A stretch of DNA of 10,371 nt from an uncultured bacterium (GTDB taxonomy: Bacteria > Actinomycetota > Coriobacteriia > Coriobacteriales > Coriobacteriaceae), in NCBI GenBank assembly GCA_905214905.1, contig CAJMNK010000066.1, forward strand, positions 1-10,371, given 5' to 3'. The notes under the pieces were generated by a model that was not told where the DNA came from, made no database searches, and worked only from the letters and a program-made list of their open reading frames with translations. Positions 1 to 6,821 of the stretch are shown here, piece after piece (position 1 is the stretch's first letter; every line of letters begins with the position of its first letter). A program made the translations under genes and the position numbers.

Positions 1-1375
1 CGCCGGTGATGGGGGCGTAGTTGGGGCCGCACTGCTCGTGGCTCTTCTCGTCCACACCGCCGTTGATGGCGTAGAGCAGGCACTTTGCCAGGTTGGCACG
101 TGCGCCGAAGAACTGCATCTCCTTGCCGATGCGCATGGAGGACACGCAGCAGGCGATGCCGTAGTCGTCGCCGTGGTAAACGCGCATGAGGTCGTCGTTC
201 TCGTACTGGATCGAGGAGCTGGCGACAGAAGTCTTGGCGCAGAACTTCTTGAAGTTCTCGGGCAGACGGGTCGACCACAGAACGGTCATGTTGGGCTCGG
301 GGCTGGTGCCCATGTTCTCGAGCGTGTGCAGGTAGCGGTAGCTCATCTTGGTAACGAGCGTACGGCCGTCAACACCCATGCCGCCGATGGACTCGGTGAC
401 CCACTGCGGATCGCCGGTGAACAGGGCCTGGTACTCGGGGGTACGGGCAAACTTGACCATGCGGAGCTTCATGATGAAGTGATCCACGAACTCCTGGATC
501 TGCTCCTCGGTGAAGGTACCATTGGCAAGGTCGCGCTCAGCGTAGATGTCGATGAACGTGGAGGTACGGCCGATGGACATAGCGGCGCCGTTCTGCTCCT
601 TAACGGCAGCGAGGTAGGCGAAGTACATCCACTGGATGGCCTCCTGCGTGTTGGTAGCAGGGTTGGAAATATCGAAACCATAGGTCTCGGCCATCATCTT
701 GAGCTCGCCGAGGGCGCGGATCTGCTCCTGCAGCTCCTCACGGTCGCGGATGTTGTCGGCGGTCATGACCGTCGGGGTGGAAGCCTTCTGGGCCTCCTTG
801 TCCTTGATCAGGTAGTCGACACCGTACAGGGCGACACGACGGTAGTCGCCGATGATGCGGCCGCGGCCATAGCCATCGGGCAGACCGGTGATGATGTGGG
901 CCGAGCGGCAAGCACGCATCTCGGGGGTGTAAACATCGAAGACGCCGGCGTTGTGAGTCTTGCGCTCGAAGGTGTAGCGCTCGACAACGTTCTCGTCGAC
1001 CTTGTAGCCGTGCTGGCTGGCAGCCTGGCAAGCGATGCGGATACCACCGTTGACGTGCAGCGCGCGCTTGAGCGGCTTGTCAGTCTGGAGGCCAACAATG
1101 GTCTCCTTATCGCGGTGGGCGTTATCGATGTAGCCAGCGGGGTGGCTCACGATACCCGTGACGGTTTTGGTGTCCATATCGAGGACACCGCCCTGCTCGC
1201 GCTCCTTAAGCAGCAGGTCGAGAACCTCGCCCCACAGCTCCTTGGTACGCTCGGTCGGGCCGGCGAGGAACGACTCGTCGCCCTCGTAGGGGGTGTAGTT
1301 CTTCTGGATGAAGTCTCGGACGTCAACCTCTCCCGTCCAAATGCCTTCCTTGAAGCCTTCCCATGCCTCCTGCAT
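1..1375 (-). CDS. pflB: Formate C-acetyltransferase (pyruvate formate-lyase), 3'-truncated by window edge
   Basis: Converts pyruvate and CoA to acetyl-CoA and formate under anaerobic conditions in the cytoplasm, using a glycyl radical. The 458 visible residues track E. coli PflB nearly throughout: an early VRDFIQKNYTPYEGDESFL block, GLPDGYGRGRIIGDYRRVALYG, NGAAMSIGRTSTFIDIY, and the active-site stretch IACCVSSM with the adjacent catalytic cysteines at residues 409-410, followed by QFFGARANLAK and YAINGGVDE. The glycyl-radical domain and its RVSGY loop, about 300 further residues, lie beyond the left edge, so integrity of the 3' end cannot be judged. The ATG at 1375 is the only in-frame start, because a stop codon lies six codons upstream. 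The nearest Shine-Dalgarno (AGGAG, 1392-1388) is 12 bases away, rather far. The activating enzyme gene pflA is not in view and may follow outside. The gene has its own long leader and is separated from kdgT by a hairpin cluster. Confidence 0.97.
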   Translation of the reverse strand, partial: MQEAWEGFKEGIWTGEVDVRDFIQKNYTPYEGDESFLAGPTERTKELWGEVLDLLLKEREQGGVLDMDTKTVTGIVSHPAGYIDNAHRDKETIVGLQTDKPLKRALHVNGGIRIACQAASQHGYKVDENVVERYTFERKTHNAGVFDVYTPEMRACRSAHIITGLPDGYGRGRIIGDYRRVALYGVDYLIKDKEAQKASTPTVMTADNIRDREELQEQIRALGELKMMAETYGFDISNPATNTQEAIQWMYFAYLAAVKEQNGAAMSIGRTSTFIDIYAERDLANGTFTEEQIQEFVDHFIMKLRMVKFARTPEYQALFTGDPQWVTESIGGMGVDGRTLVTKMSYRYLHTLENMGTSPEPNMTVLWSTRLPENFKKFCAKTSVASSSIQYENDDLMRVYHGDDYGIACCVSSMRIGKEMQFFGARANLAKCLLYAINGGVDEKSHEQCGPNYAPITG

Positions 1376-1582
1376 TGTGTAACCACGCTCCTAGTTACGT
1401 GTAATGCGGCGCTCTCTCACACCGCTGCTTATTGAATTCTTGAATGTTCGACCTGCATGACCGGTTTCATTCGCCTTCCGTCGCGCGTTAGCACGGGGAA
1501 AACGTTTATTCACCTTGGTCTTGCAACCCGAAACCCAAGATTTCACCCGTCTGTGAAGGATAACATAGCCACCCCTCTCATC

Positions 1583-1631
1583 AGGGCTGTTATATGTTTC
1601 TTTTTTTATCACATTAGGTTATTTTTAACAA
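1583..1631 (-). promoter_or_regulatory. Candidate promoter region of pflB
   Basis: An AT-rich patch in GC-rich surroundings, read on the minus strand. TTGTTA (1631-1626) is followed after 17 bases by TAAAAA (1608-1603), a weak sigma70-like pair. A second possible -10, TATAAC, lies at 1594-1589. A small dyad, GTTA-N4-TAAC (1618-1629), overlaps the -35 candidate and could be an operator; I could not match it to a Rex, FNR or CRP consensus. Transcription from here would give a leader of about 200 bases before the pflB start. I see no gene in the rest of the 1376-1755 stretch: the open frames on both strands there lack a ribosome-binding site and a recognisable protein. Confidence 0.35.
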
Positions 1632-1755
1632 ATCCGCAGGAAACGCAGCCGCCATCAGCTACCGTTCACCGATTTGTATGGTATTTTTCCTTGCCTTTGT
1701 ACGACGTTCACTCTAGCTGTTATGCCAGTTTTAGCAGGGTAAAGTGCCCCAGAGA

Positions 1756-1804
1756 CCCTTCAGAAACTGAAGGGCGGCCACGGGATTTCCCCCGTGGCCG
1801 CCCT
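1756..1804 (-). terminator. Overlapping hairpins, probable terminator of the SDR-kdgT transcript
   Basis: A 14-bp perfect stem (1771-1784 with 1791-1804, 6-base loop) lies about 40 bases downstream of the kdgT stop codon on the minus strand. A second perfect stem of 8 bp (1756-1763 with 1767-1774, 3-base loop) overlaps it by four bases, so the two cannot both form fully. The U-tract after the large stem is poor (TCAGTTTCTG), so the termination role rests mainly on stem strength and position between two same-strand genes. Confidence 0.6.
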
Positions 1805-1844
1805 GTGGCGTGGCTAGTTATTTAGCTTTAATTGCCGTTTGGCA

Positions 1845-2861
1845 TTAGGCGGCTGCGGAGGCCTTGTCGGTCGTTGCCTTGCCGTTGCTCTGCTGGCCCT
1901 CAAAATGCTTGTAGCACCAGCTGGTGACCAGCGGGGTCAAAATGGCCGTCACGATAGCGCACGCTGCAACCTGTGCCGTAGCCGTCGCGAGCACGGCGCC
2001 ACCGTACATGGCCCCGTTGACGCTTGCCATGGCAGCAGGCGTGGCCACATTGGCTCCGGCGCAGCTCGAAATGGCCGCACCTGCGACACCCGTACCGCCT
2101 GTGAGCTTATCGACTGCGATGACGGGAATTGCAAAGACCACCGAGCAGATCACGCCGAGCAGAATACCGGGAAGACCGCCATTAATGAGCTGGCCAAAGG
2201 TCATGGTCGAGCCCATGGCAAAGAAGACGAGCACGATGACGGCGGAAAGTGCCGGCGCCATCATCTTCTTAAAGCTGGGGAAGAGGTTGCCCAGAATAAT
2301 GCCGACGACGATCGGCAGGATGGCACCCACGAGCGACCAGCCAATCGGAGCCTGGCCGGCAGCACCGAGCACGATCATCGTGACCGGAGGGCCGACAACG
2401 AGCGTGGTGATTGCGACAGCGCCACGCTCGGCCTCGTTGCCCATGGTGCCCATCAGACCAGCGTACATAGCGTTGTTGGCGCCGGTGCAAGCCGCCAGCA
2501 TCACCATAGCAGAGATGCCAAACAGGTTGTCGTTGAACACATAAAGGATGAGCAGCGACACGGCAACGACCACGATTTGCTTGACGGCGATGATGATGGC
2601 ACCACGGGCAGCGGCGGCAGGAGCACTCTTAAACGAAATCGTCGTACCGACGATAAGCAAAAAAGCGCCCACGAGCGGGCCTGCACCCTGCTGGGTCATA
2701 CCAAGCGTAAAGCTGCCGAGCGTTTTGAACAGGTCGGGGAACAGCGTGTTGAGCAGGCAGCCCAACAAAAGCGGCACCAAAATATTGGCACCCGGGATGG
2801 AGGACATCTTAAAGAACGGCTCCTTTGCCGCCGGCGCCTCCACCGCAGTCGATTCACTCAT
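1845..2861 (-). CDS. kdgT: 2-keto-3-deoxygluconate permease (KdgT family)
   Basis: Secondary transporter of the inner membrane, 338 residues, in the KdgT family that imports 2-keto-3-deoxygluconate, an intermediate of pectin and uronate breakdown, by proton symport. Recognised from the N-terminal IPGANILVPLLLG block (residues 22-34; E. coli KdgT has IPGGMMLVPLFLG), from LPIVVGIILGNLFP, and from the conserved DKLTGGTGVAGAAISSCAG stretch near residues 251-269. About ten hydrophobic segments are visible, and a short polar tail ends in SAAA. I chose the ATG at 2861 because AAAGGAG sits just upstream with 6-base spacing; an in-frame ATG seven codons earlier lies ahead of that site and is unlikely. 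It is preceded on the same strand by a short-chain dehydrogenase, which fits sugar-acid catabolism. No KDG kinase or aldolase is in the window, so the actual substrate could be a related sugar acid. Confidence 0.88.
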   Translation of the reverse strand: MSESTAVEAPAAKEPFFKMSSIPGANILVPLLLGCLLNTLFPDLFKTLGSFTLGMTQQGAGPLVGAFLLIVGTTISFKSAPAAAARGAIIIAVKQIVVVAVSLLILYVFNDNLFGISAMVMLAACTGANNAMYAGLMGTMGNEAERGAVAITTLVVGPPVTMIVLGAAGQAPIGWSLVGAILPIVVGIILGNLFPSFKKMMAPALSAVIVLVFFAMGSTMTFGQLINGGLPGILLGVICSVVFAIPVIAVDKLTGGTGVAGAAISSCAGANVATPAAMASVNGAMYGGAVLATATAQVAACAIVTAILTPLVTSWCYKHFEGQQSNGKATTDKASAAA

Positions 2862-2910
2862 ATATATCTCCTTTGGATGCATGCGAATCGTAGCCGCACG
2901 CGCCTATATC

Positions 2911-2950
2911 AGAAAGAAGGCGACGGTCCCGAGTCGCAGGAGCCGTCGCC
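2911..2950 (-). terminator. Terminator-like hairpin between SDR and kdgT
   Basis: On the minus strand an 8-bp perfect GC-rich stem (2950-2943 with 2926-2919) is followed directly by TTCTTTCT (2918-2911), the layout of an intrinsic terminator. It starts about 20 bases after the dehydrogenase stop. Only 49 bases then remain before the kdgT start. The only promoter-like element I see there is a weak extended -10 (TGATATAGG), so this may be a partial terminator that sets the ratio of the two products. Confidence 0.55.
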
Positions 2951-2969
2951 GAATAATCGTCGTGGGGTA

Positions 2970-3719
2970 TTACCCGTCCAGGACGATGCCGCCGTCGCAG
3001 TCACCGATCTCGCCGTTCACGAAGCTGGCGAGGTCGGAAGCGAAGAACAGCACCATCTGCGCAGGCTCACTGGCCTGGGCGGCGCGGCCCAGAGGGATAC
3101 CGTTGATGATGCGCTGAGAGTTCTCGTCAGAGAGAATCGAGGTCATATCGGTAAGGGTGAGCGACGGGCATACAGCGTTGCAGCGGACACCAAACTTGCC
3201 GCCTTCCTTGGCGACTGCCTTGGTTAGACCGTTAACACCGGCCTTGGAGCTGGCGTAGGCAGCGGTGCCGAGCAGGCCGCCACCGATCTTGCCAGCAACG
3301 GAGCTCACGTTGACGATAGTGCCGGCATGTGCCGCCTTAAAGTGCGGGTACACGGCATTCATCATAGTGAAGGTACCGTTGAGGTTGATGTCGATGGTGC
3401 GACGCCACTCGGTGTCATCGATCTCGTCAAACTTCTTGGTGCTGATGACGCCAGCGCAGTTGATCAGAATGTTGGTTTGCGGCAGGTCCGTGAAAATCAG
3501 CTCGACGGTCTCGCGCGCCTTGGGCGCATCGGCAACATCGAGCTGGTAGAACTTGTTGCCTTCGCCAAGCTCGGCCACAGCGGCCTCGCCCTTAGCAGCG
3601 TTCCTTGCGATGAGCGCGACATGTCCGCCGCCCGCGACGATGCCCTTGGCGATCTCGAGGCCAATGCCCTGAGTGCCACCGGTAACGATCGCGGTTTTAC
3701 CCGTGAAGTCAAATGCCAT
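2970..3719 (-). CDS. SDR-family NAD(P)-dependent oxidoreductase
   Basis: Classical short-chain dehydrogenase/reductase of 249 residues, the usual family length, probably a cytoplasmic tetramer. Visible motifs are the Rossmann glycine motif TGGTQGIG (13-20), the acidic LDV at 60-62, NCAG at 87-90 in place of the common NNAG, structural Asn113, catalytic Ser139 or Ser140, Tyr155 and Lys159 (YASSK), and a terminal DGGIVLDG. Arg39 after the second strand hints at NADP(H) over NAD(H), an inference only. The ATG at 3719 has GGAG three bases and AGGGGG ten bases upstream. The neighbour is a KDG permease, so it may oxidise or reduce a keto-deoxy sugar acid, as KduD does, but the sequence is not specifically KduD-like and a FabG-like or other polyol/sugar role is possible. 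The substrate is unknown. Confidence 0.9.
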   Translation of the reverse strand: MAFDFTGKTAIVTGGTQGIGLEIAKGIVAGGGHVALIARNAAKGEAAVAELGEGNKFYQLDVADAPKARETVELIFTDLPQTNILINCAGVISTKKFDEIDDTEWRRTIDINLNGTFTMMNAVYPHFKAAHAGTIVNVSSVAGKIGGGLLGTAAYASSKAGVNGLTKAVAKEGGKFGVRCNAVCPSLTLTDMTSILSDENSQRIINGIPLGRAAQASEPAQMVLFFASDLASFVNGEIGDCDGGIVLDG

Positions 3720-3779
3720 GACTCCAACCCCCTTGATTCAGGTGTCTCCTTGCGGGAAGTTGGAGCATCGCACGTGGCG

Positions 3780-3861
3780 ATTATATGAGTCCTAGTCGTC
3801 ATGGTGGTGACAACCCCTCGCCTAACCGCGTGCATAATAGTTCTTTGAAACGCTTCAGCAA
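3780..3861 (-). promoter_or_regulatory. Candidate promoters of the SDR gene
   Basis: Two sigma70-like options on the minus strand. One is TTGCTG (3861-3856), a 16-base spacer, then TATTAT (3839-3834). The other is a consensus -10 TATAAT (3785-3780) without a good -35 at the normal distance; TTGTCA is present but about 22 bases away. The first would give a leader of just over 100 bases, the second about 50. An AAGGAGA lies in the leader near 3746-3752, too far from the SDR start to serve it and with no start codon at usable spacing. Confidence 0.4.
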
Positions 3862-3916
3862 TTGAATGATTTTAAGTCTTTATGCGCTCTTTATATTGCC
3901 TAGCGGGCAAGTAGTT

Positions 3917-3936
3917 TTTTGGGACATGTCCCAAAA
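3917..3936. promoter_or_regulatory. 20-bp perfect palindrome, candidate operator
   Basis: TTTTGGGACATGTCCCAAAA reads identically on both strands. GTAG at 3911-3914 and CTAC at 3938-3941 extend the symmetry outward across a small asymmetric gap. It lies in the 289-base spacer between the divergent SDR and MarR-exporter genes. The perfect symmetry and location fit a homodimeric regulator site serving one or both genes. A small repetitive palindromic element is the alternative. The binding protein is not identifiable from sequence. Confidence 0.5.
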
Positions 3937-3962
3937 TCTACCGCATAGGGTACGCGTGCAAG

Positions 3963-4020
3963 GGTATCATCTTTCACCGAAAATAGTTTCTAGTGTTAGG
4001 GGTTTTCGGTGGAAGATACC
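3963..4020 (+). promoter_or_regulatory. Long dyad spanning the MarR ribosome-binding site and start
   Basis: The left arm (3963-3983) and right arm (4003-4020) match as inverted copies, both reading GGTATC...CACCGAAAA on one strand. They differ by a 3-base insertion and one substitution. The right arm contains the GTG start (4009), and the 19-base loop contains the AGGGG Shine-Dalgarno (3998-4002). As RNA it would form a stem of about 17 bp burying the start codon. As DNA it could be a paired operator for the MarR protein, since each arm is itself an imperfect palindrome (TTTCACCGAAA on the left). Either reading suggests autoregulation. Confidence 0.55.
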
Positions 4021-4458
4021 GATTTCCATGAGCTTGGGCGTCAGCTCTTAACTGAGTTTGGCAGCATGCATCAGCGCATTTCGCGCTTTGCGGACAAAGC
4101 TCTCGGCGGCGAGATGGCTGTCATGCGCGCTCTCATGCTCGCTGGCGGTTCGCTCACGCCGAGCGAACTCGCTGATCGCGCCTGGGTCTCGAGCGCCCGC
4201 ATCGCCAACATCCTGCGCGCCCTCGAAACCAAGGGCTGGGTCGAGCGCGAGCACTCAAAGACCGACCGTCGTCGCGTACACGTCACGGTGACCGACAAAG
4301 GCCGACAAGATCTCGAAATCAAACGTCGGGAATTCGAGAAACGCACCGCGGCCTTCCTCGAGCAGCTCGGCGAAACAGATACCCAAGAGATGGTGCGCCT
4401 CCTAAGGCGTGCCAACGAAATTATCGATCGCAATCAAGAAAGGAGAGATGCCGAATGA
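4009..4458 (+). CDS. MarR-family transcriptional regulator
   Basis: Winged helix-turn-helix DNA-binding protein of 149 residues, the normal MarR length. The helix-turn-helix region is LTPSELADRAWVSSARIANILRALETKGWVER (about 49-80), followed by the wing with the family hallmark DRR in SKTDRRRVHVTVTDKG (83-98). The flanking helices would form the dimer interface. The GTG start at 4009 has AGGGG six bases upstream. Its stop overlaps the start of the first ABC gene by four bases (ATGA), so it is translationally coupled to the exporter and is most likely its local, ligand-responsive repressor. The effector cannot be deduced. A dyad covering its own start region is a plausible site for autoregulation. 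Confidence 0.93.
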   Translation: MEDTDFHELGRQLLTEFGSMHQRISRFADKALGGEMAVMRALMLAGGSLTPSELADRAWVSSARIANILRALETKGWVEREHSKTDRRRVHVTVTDKGRQDLEIKRREFEKRTAAFLEQLGETDTQEMVRLLRRANEIIDRNQERRDAE

Positions 4459-6821
4459 GGATTCTCAAGCTCTTTAAAAAGCATATCCTGGCGCTACTCA
4501 CGGCTATCGTACTTATCGTAATCAGCTGCAATGCCGACCTAGCGCTACCTACGTATATGAGTGACATCGTCGATGTGGGCGTGCAGCAAGGCGGCATCGC
4601 CTCGCCCGTGCCCGACACCATTCGCGCCGAATCGCTCGACGACCTTGAGCTCTTTATGAGCGCCAAGGACGCCAAGACGGTAGAAGCTGCGTTTGGCAAG
4701 GCAGACAAAAACGGCATTCGCACGTACAAGGGCACCGAGGAAGAGCGTGCCGATGGCGGCAAGATTGCCGACATTATGAGCCTGCCCGAGACCGTCGTCC
4801 TTTCGCTCAACCAGGACATCGACGCCAGTTCCATGGGCGACATGATGGGCTCGTCCAGCGAGAAAGACAGTAACGCTGCCCAGGCCATGCCCACCCCCGA
4901 GCAAATGGCAGCGATGACGCCCAAGCAGCTCGCCGAGATGCAGCAGAAGGCCGCAGCGGCGCAGAACATGCAAAAGCAGATTGATGCCGACGGCGGTAAG
5001 ATCACCATGAAGAGCCTGCGCCTGGGTGTCGAGGGCGGTCTGGTAGACCAAAGCAAGCTCGTCGAGGGCGCCAACCAAATGGCGGACAAAATGGGCTCCA
5101 TGTCGGGCTCCATCGTGACCCAGCGCGCCGTGAGCTATGTACAGGACGAGTACAAGGCGCAGGGCATCGACCCCGCTGACGTGCAGAACGCCTACCTGAG
5201 CCGCATGGCGACCACGATGTTTGGTCTGTGCCTCGTGTCGCTCGTCGCCACCATCCTGACCGGTGCCGTGGCCTCGCGCACCGCCTGTTCCATCGCCCGC
5301 GACCTGCGCCGCGAGACCTTCAACAAGGTTATGCACTTCTCGCCGGCCGAGGTGGGCAAGTTTAGCCAGGCCTCGCTCATCACCCGCTGCACCAACGACA
5401 TTCAGCAGATCCAGATGGCCGCAACCCTGTTCATCCGCATGTGCCTGATGGCCCCCGTCATGGGCATCGTCGCTGTCATGCGTGTCCTGGCCAACCACAC
5501 CGGCTTGGAGTGGACCATCGCCGTGGCCATCATCGCGGTCTCGGCCGTCGTCGGCGTGCTTATGGGCCTCACCATGCCCAAGTTCAAAAAGATGCAGAGC
5601 TTTGTGGACCGTGTGAACCTTACCGCCCGCGAGCTGCTCGACGGCCTTATGCCTATCCGTTCGTTCAACCGCGAGGAGCATGAGCTCGAGCGTTTTGACA
5701 AGGCGTCGCTCGACCTGATGACCACGCAGCTCTACACCAACCGCGCCATGAGCTTTATGATGCCGCTCATGATGCTCGTCATGAACTGCATCACCGTGCT
5801 TATCGTCTGGTTTGGCGCCCAGGGCGTGTCCGACGGCGTGATGCAGGTCGGCAACATGATGGCGTTTATCTCCTATACCATGCAGATCGTCATGGCGTTT
5901 ATGATCCTCACCATGGTTTCGGTCATCCTGCCCCGCGCCGAGGTCGCAGCCGAGCGCGTGGAAGAGGTCATCACCTGCCCCACGAGCATCAACGACCCTG
6001 CCTCGCCCAAACTGCCCGCAGCCAGCGCGCCGCGCGGTGAGCTCACCTTCCGCGACGTGAGCTTCCAGTATCCCGATGCCCGCGCCGACGTCATTAGCGG
6101 CGTAAACTTCACCACGCACGCCGGCCAGATGCTCGGCATCATTGGCTCCACGGGTTCGGGCAAGTCCACGCTCGTGCAGCTGATTCCGCGCCTGTACGAC
6201 GTGACGGGCGGCAGCATTTCGCTCGACGGCGTCGACGTGCGCGATATGACCCTCTCCGAGCTTCGCCGCCGCATCGGTTACATCCCGCAGCAGGGGCGCC
6301 TGTTCTCGGGCACCATCGAGAGCAACCTCAAGTTTGCCGGCGACATGGTAAGTGACGAGGATATGCGCCAGGCAGCACGCGTCGCCCAGGCGGAAGACTT
6401 TATCGCCGAGCGCGAGGGCGGCTACGACTCCCCCATCAGCCAGGGCGGCTCCAATGTCTCGGGCGGTCAGCGCCAACGCCTGGCCATCGCCCGCGCGTTG
6501 GCCAAAAAGCCCGAGGTCGTGGTGTTCGATGACTCGTTTAGCGCCCTCGACTACAAGACCGACGCGCGCCTGCGCGAGGAGCTGGCCAAAAACGTTACCG
6601 ACGCCGCGCTCGTGGTCGTGGCCCAGCGCATCGCGACCATCATGCACGCCGACCAGATCATCGTGCTCGACGACGGCCACGTAGTGGGCACCGGCACGCA
6701 CGAGGAGCTGCTGCGCAGCTGCCCGGCGTACCTGGAGATCGCACAGTCGCAGCTTTCCGCCGAGGAGCTGGGGCTTACCCAAGAAGAGATTGAAGCCGTT
6801 ATGGAAGGAGGCGAGCGCTAA
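4455..6821 (+). CDS. ABC exporter half-transporter, degenerate-site subunit (BmrC/TM287/LmrC type)
   Basis: Membrane permease fused to an ATPase, 788 residues, first half of a heterodimeric type IV exporter. The first membrane helix is near residues 8-27, the second near 252-276, the rest up to about 495. The nucleotide-binding domain (about 528-788) has Walker A GSTGSGKST (564-572), Q-loop PQQ (611-613) and canonical signature VSGGQ (668-672). Walker B is VVVFDDS, so Asp693 replaces the catalytic Glu, and the switch residue is Gln724 instead of His. This is the pattern of the degenerate-site subunit in TM287/288 and BmrCD. Between helices 1 and 2 lies an insert of about 210 residues, Met- and Gln-rich in the middle, where most family members have a short loop. 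AAGGAG precedes the ATG, which overlaps the MarR stop. The role is probably drug, peptide or lipid export; the substrate is unknown. Confidence 0.95.
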   Translation: MRILKLFKKHILALLTAIVLIVISCNADLALPTYMSDIVDVGVQQGGIASPVPDTIRAESLDDLELFMSAKDAKTVEAAFGKADKNGIRTYKGTEEERADGGKIADIMSLPETVVLSLNQDIDASSMGDMMGSSSEKDSNAAQAMPTPEQMAAMTPKQLAEMQQKAAAAQNMQKQIDADGGKITMKSLRLGVEGGLVDQSKLVEGANQMADKMGSMSGSIVTQRAVSYVQDEYKAQGIDPADVQNAYLSRMATTMFGLCLVSLVATILTGAVASRTACSIARDLRRETFNKVMHFSPAEVGKFSQASLITRCTNDIQQIQMAATLFIRMCLMAPVMGIVAVMRVLANHTGLEWTIAVAIIAVSAVVGVLMGLTMPKFKKMQSFVDRVNLTARELLDGLMPIRSFNREEHELERFDKASLDLMTTQLYTNRAMSFMMPLMMLVMNCITVLIVWFGAQGVSDGVMQVGNMMAFISYTMQIVMAFMILTMVSVILPRAEVAAERVEEVITCPTSINDPASPKLPAASAPRGELTFRDVSFQYPDARADVISGVNFTTHAGQMLGIIGSTGSGKSTLVQLIPRLYDVTGGSISLDGVDVRDMTLSELRRRIGYIPQQGRLFSGTIESNLKFAGDMVSDEDMRQAARVAQAEDFIAEREGGYDSPISQGGSNVSGGQRQRLAIARALAKKPEVVVFDDSFSALDYKTDARLREELAKNVTDAALVVVAQRIATIMHADQIIVLDDGHVVGTGTHEELLRSCPAYLEIAQSQLSAEELGLTQEEIEAVMEGGER

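Noticed and set aside
38..1435. 465-codon open frame on the plus strand opposite pflB
   Set aside because: It is the antisense of a well-conserved pflB; its translation is a Val/Leu/Gly/His-rich shadow of biased GC-rich codons and matches no family.
1618..1631. Possible Rex (redox) operator in front of pflB
   Set aside because: Only the left half (TTGTTAA) fits the clostridial-type Rex consensus; the right half does not align at the required spacing.
1839..3227. 462-codon open frame on the plus strand across kdgT and the SDR 3' end
   Set aside because: It runs through two real minus-strand genes and a terminator-like hairpin; the product is His/Arg/Asp-rich with no domain.
3923..3930. Resemblance of the palindrome core to a p53-type half site
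   Set aside because: A eukaryotic motif with no relevance in this bacterial context; the similarity is coincidental.
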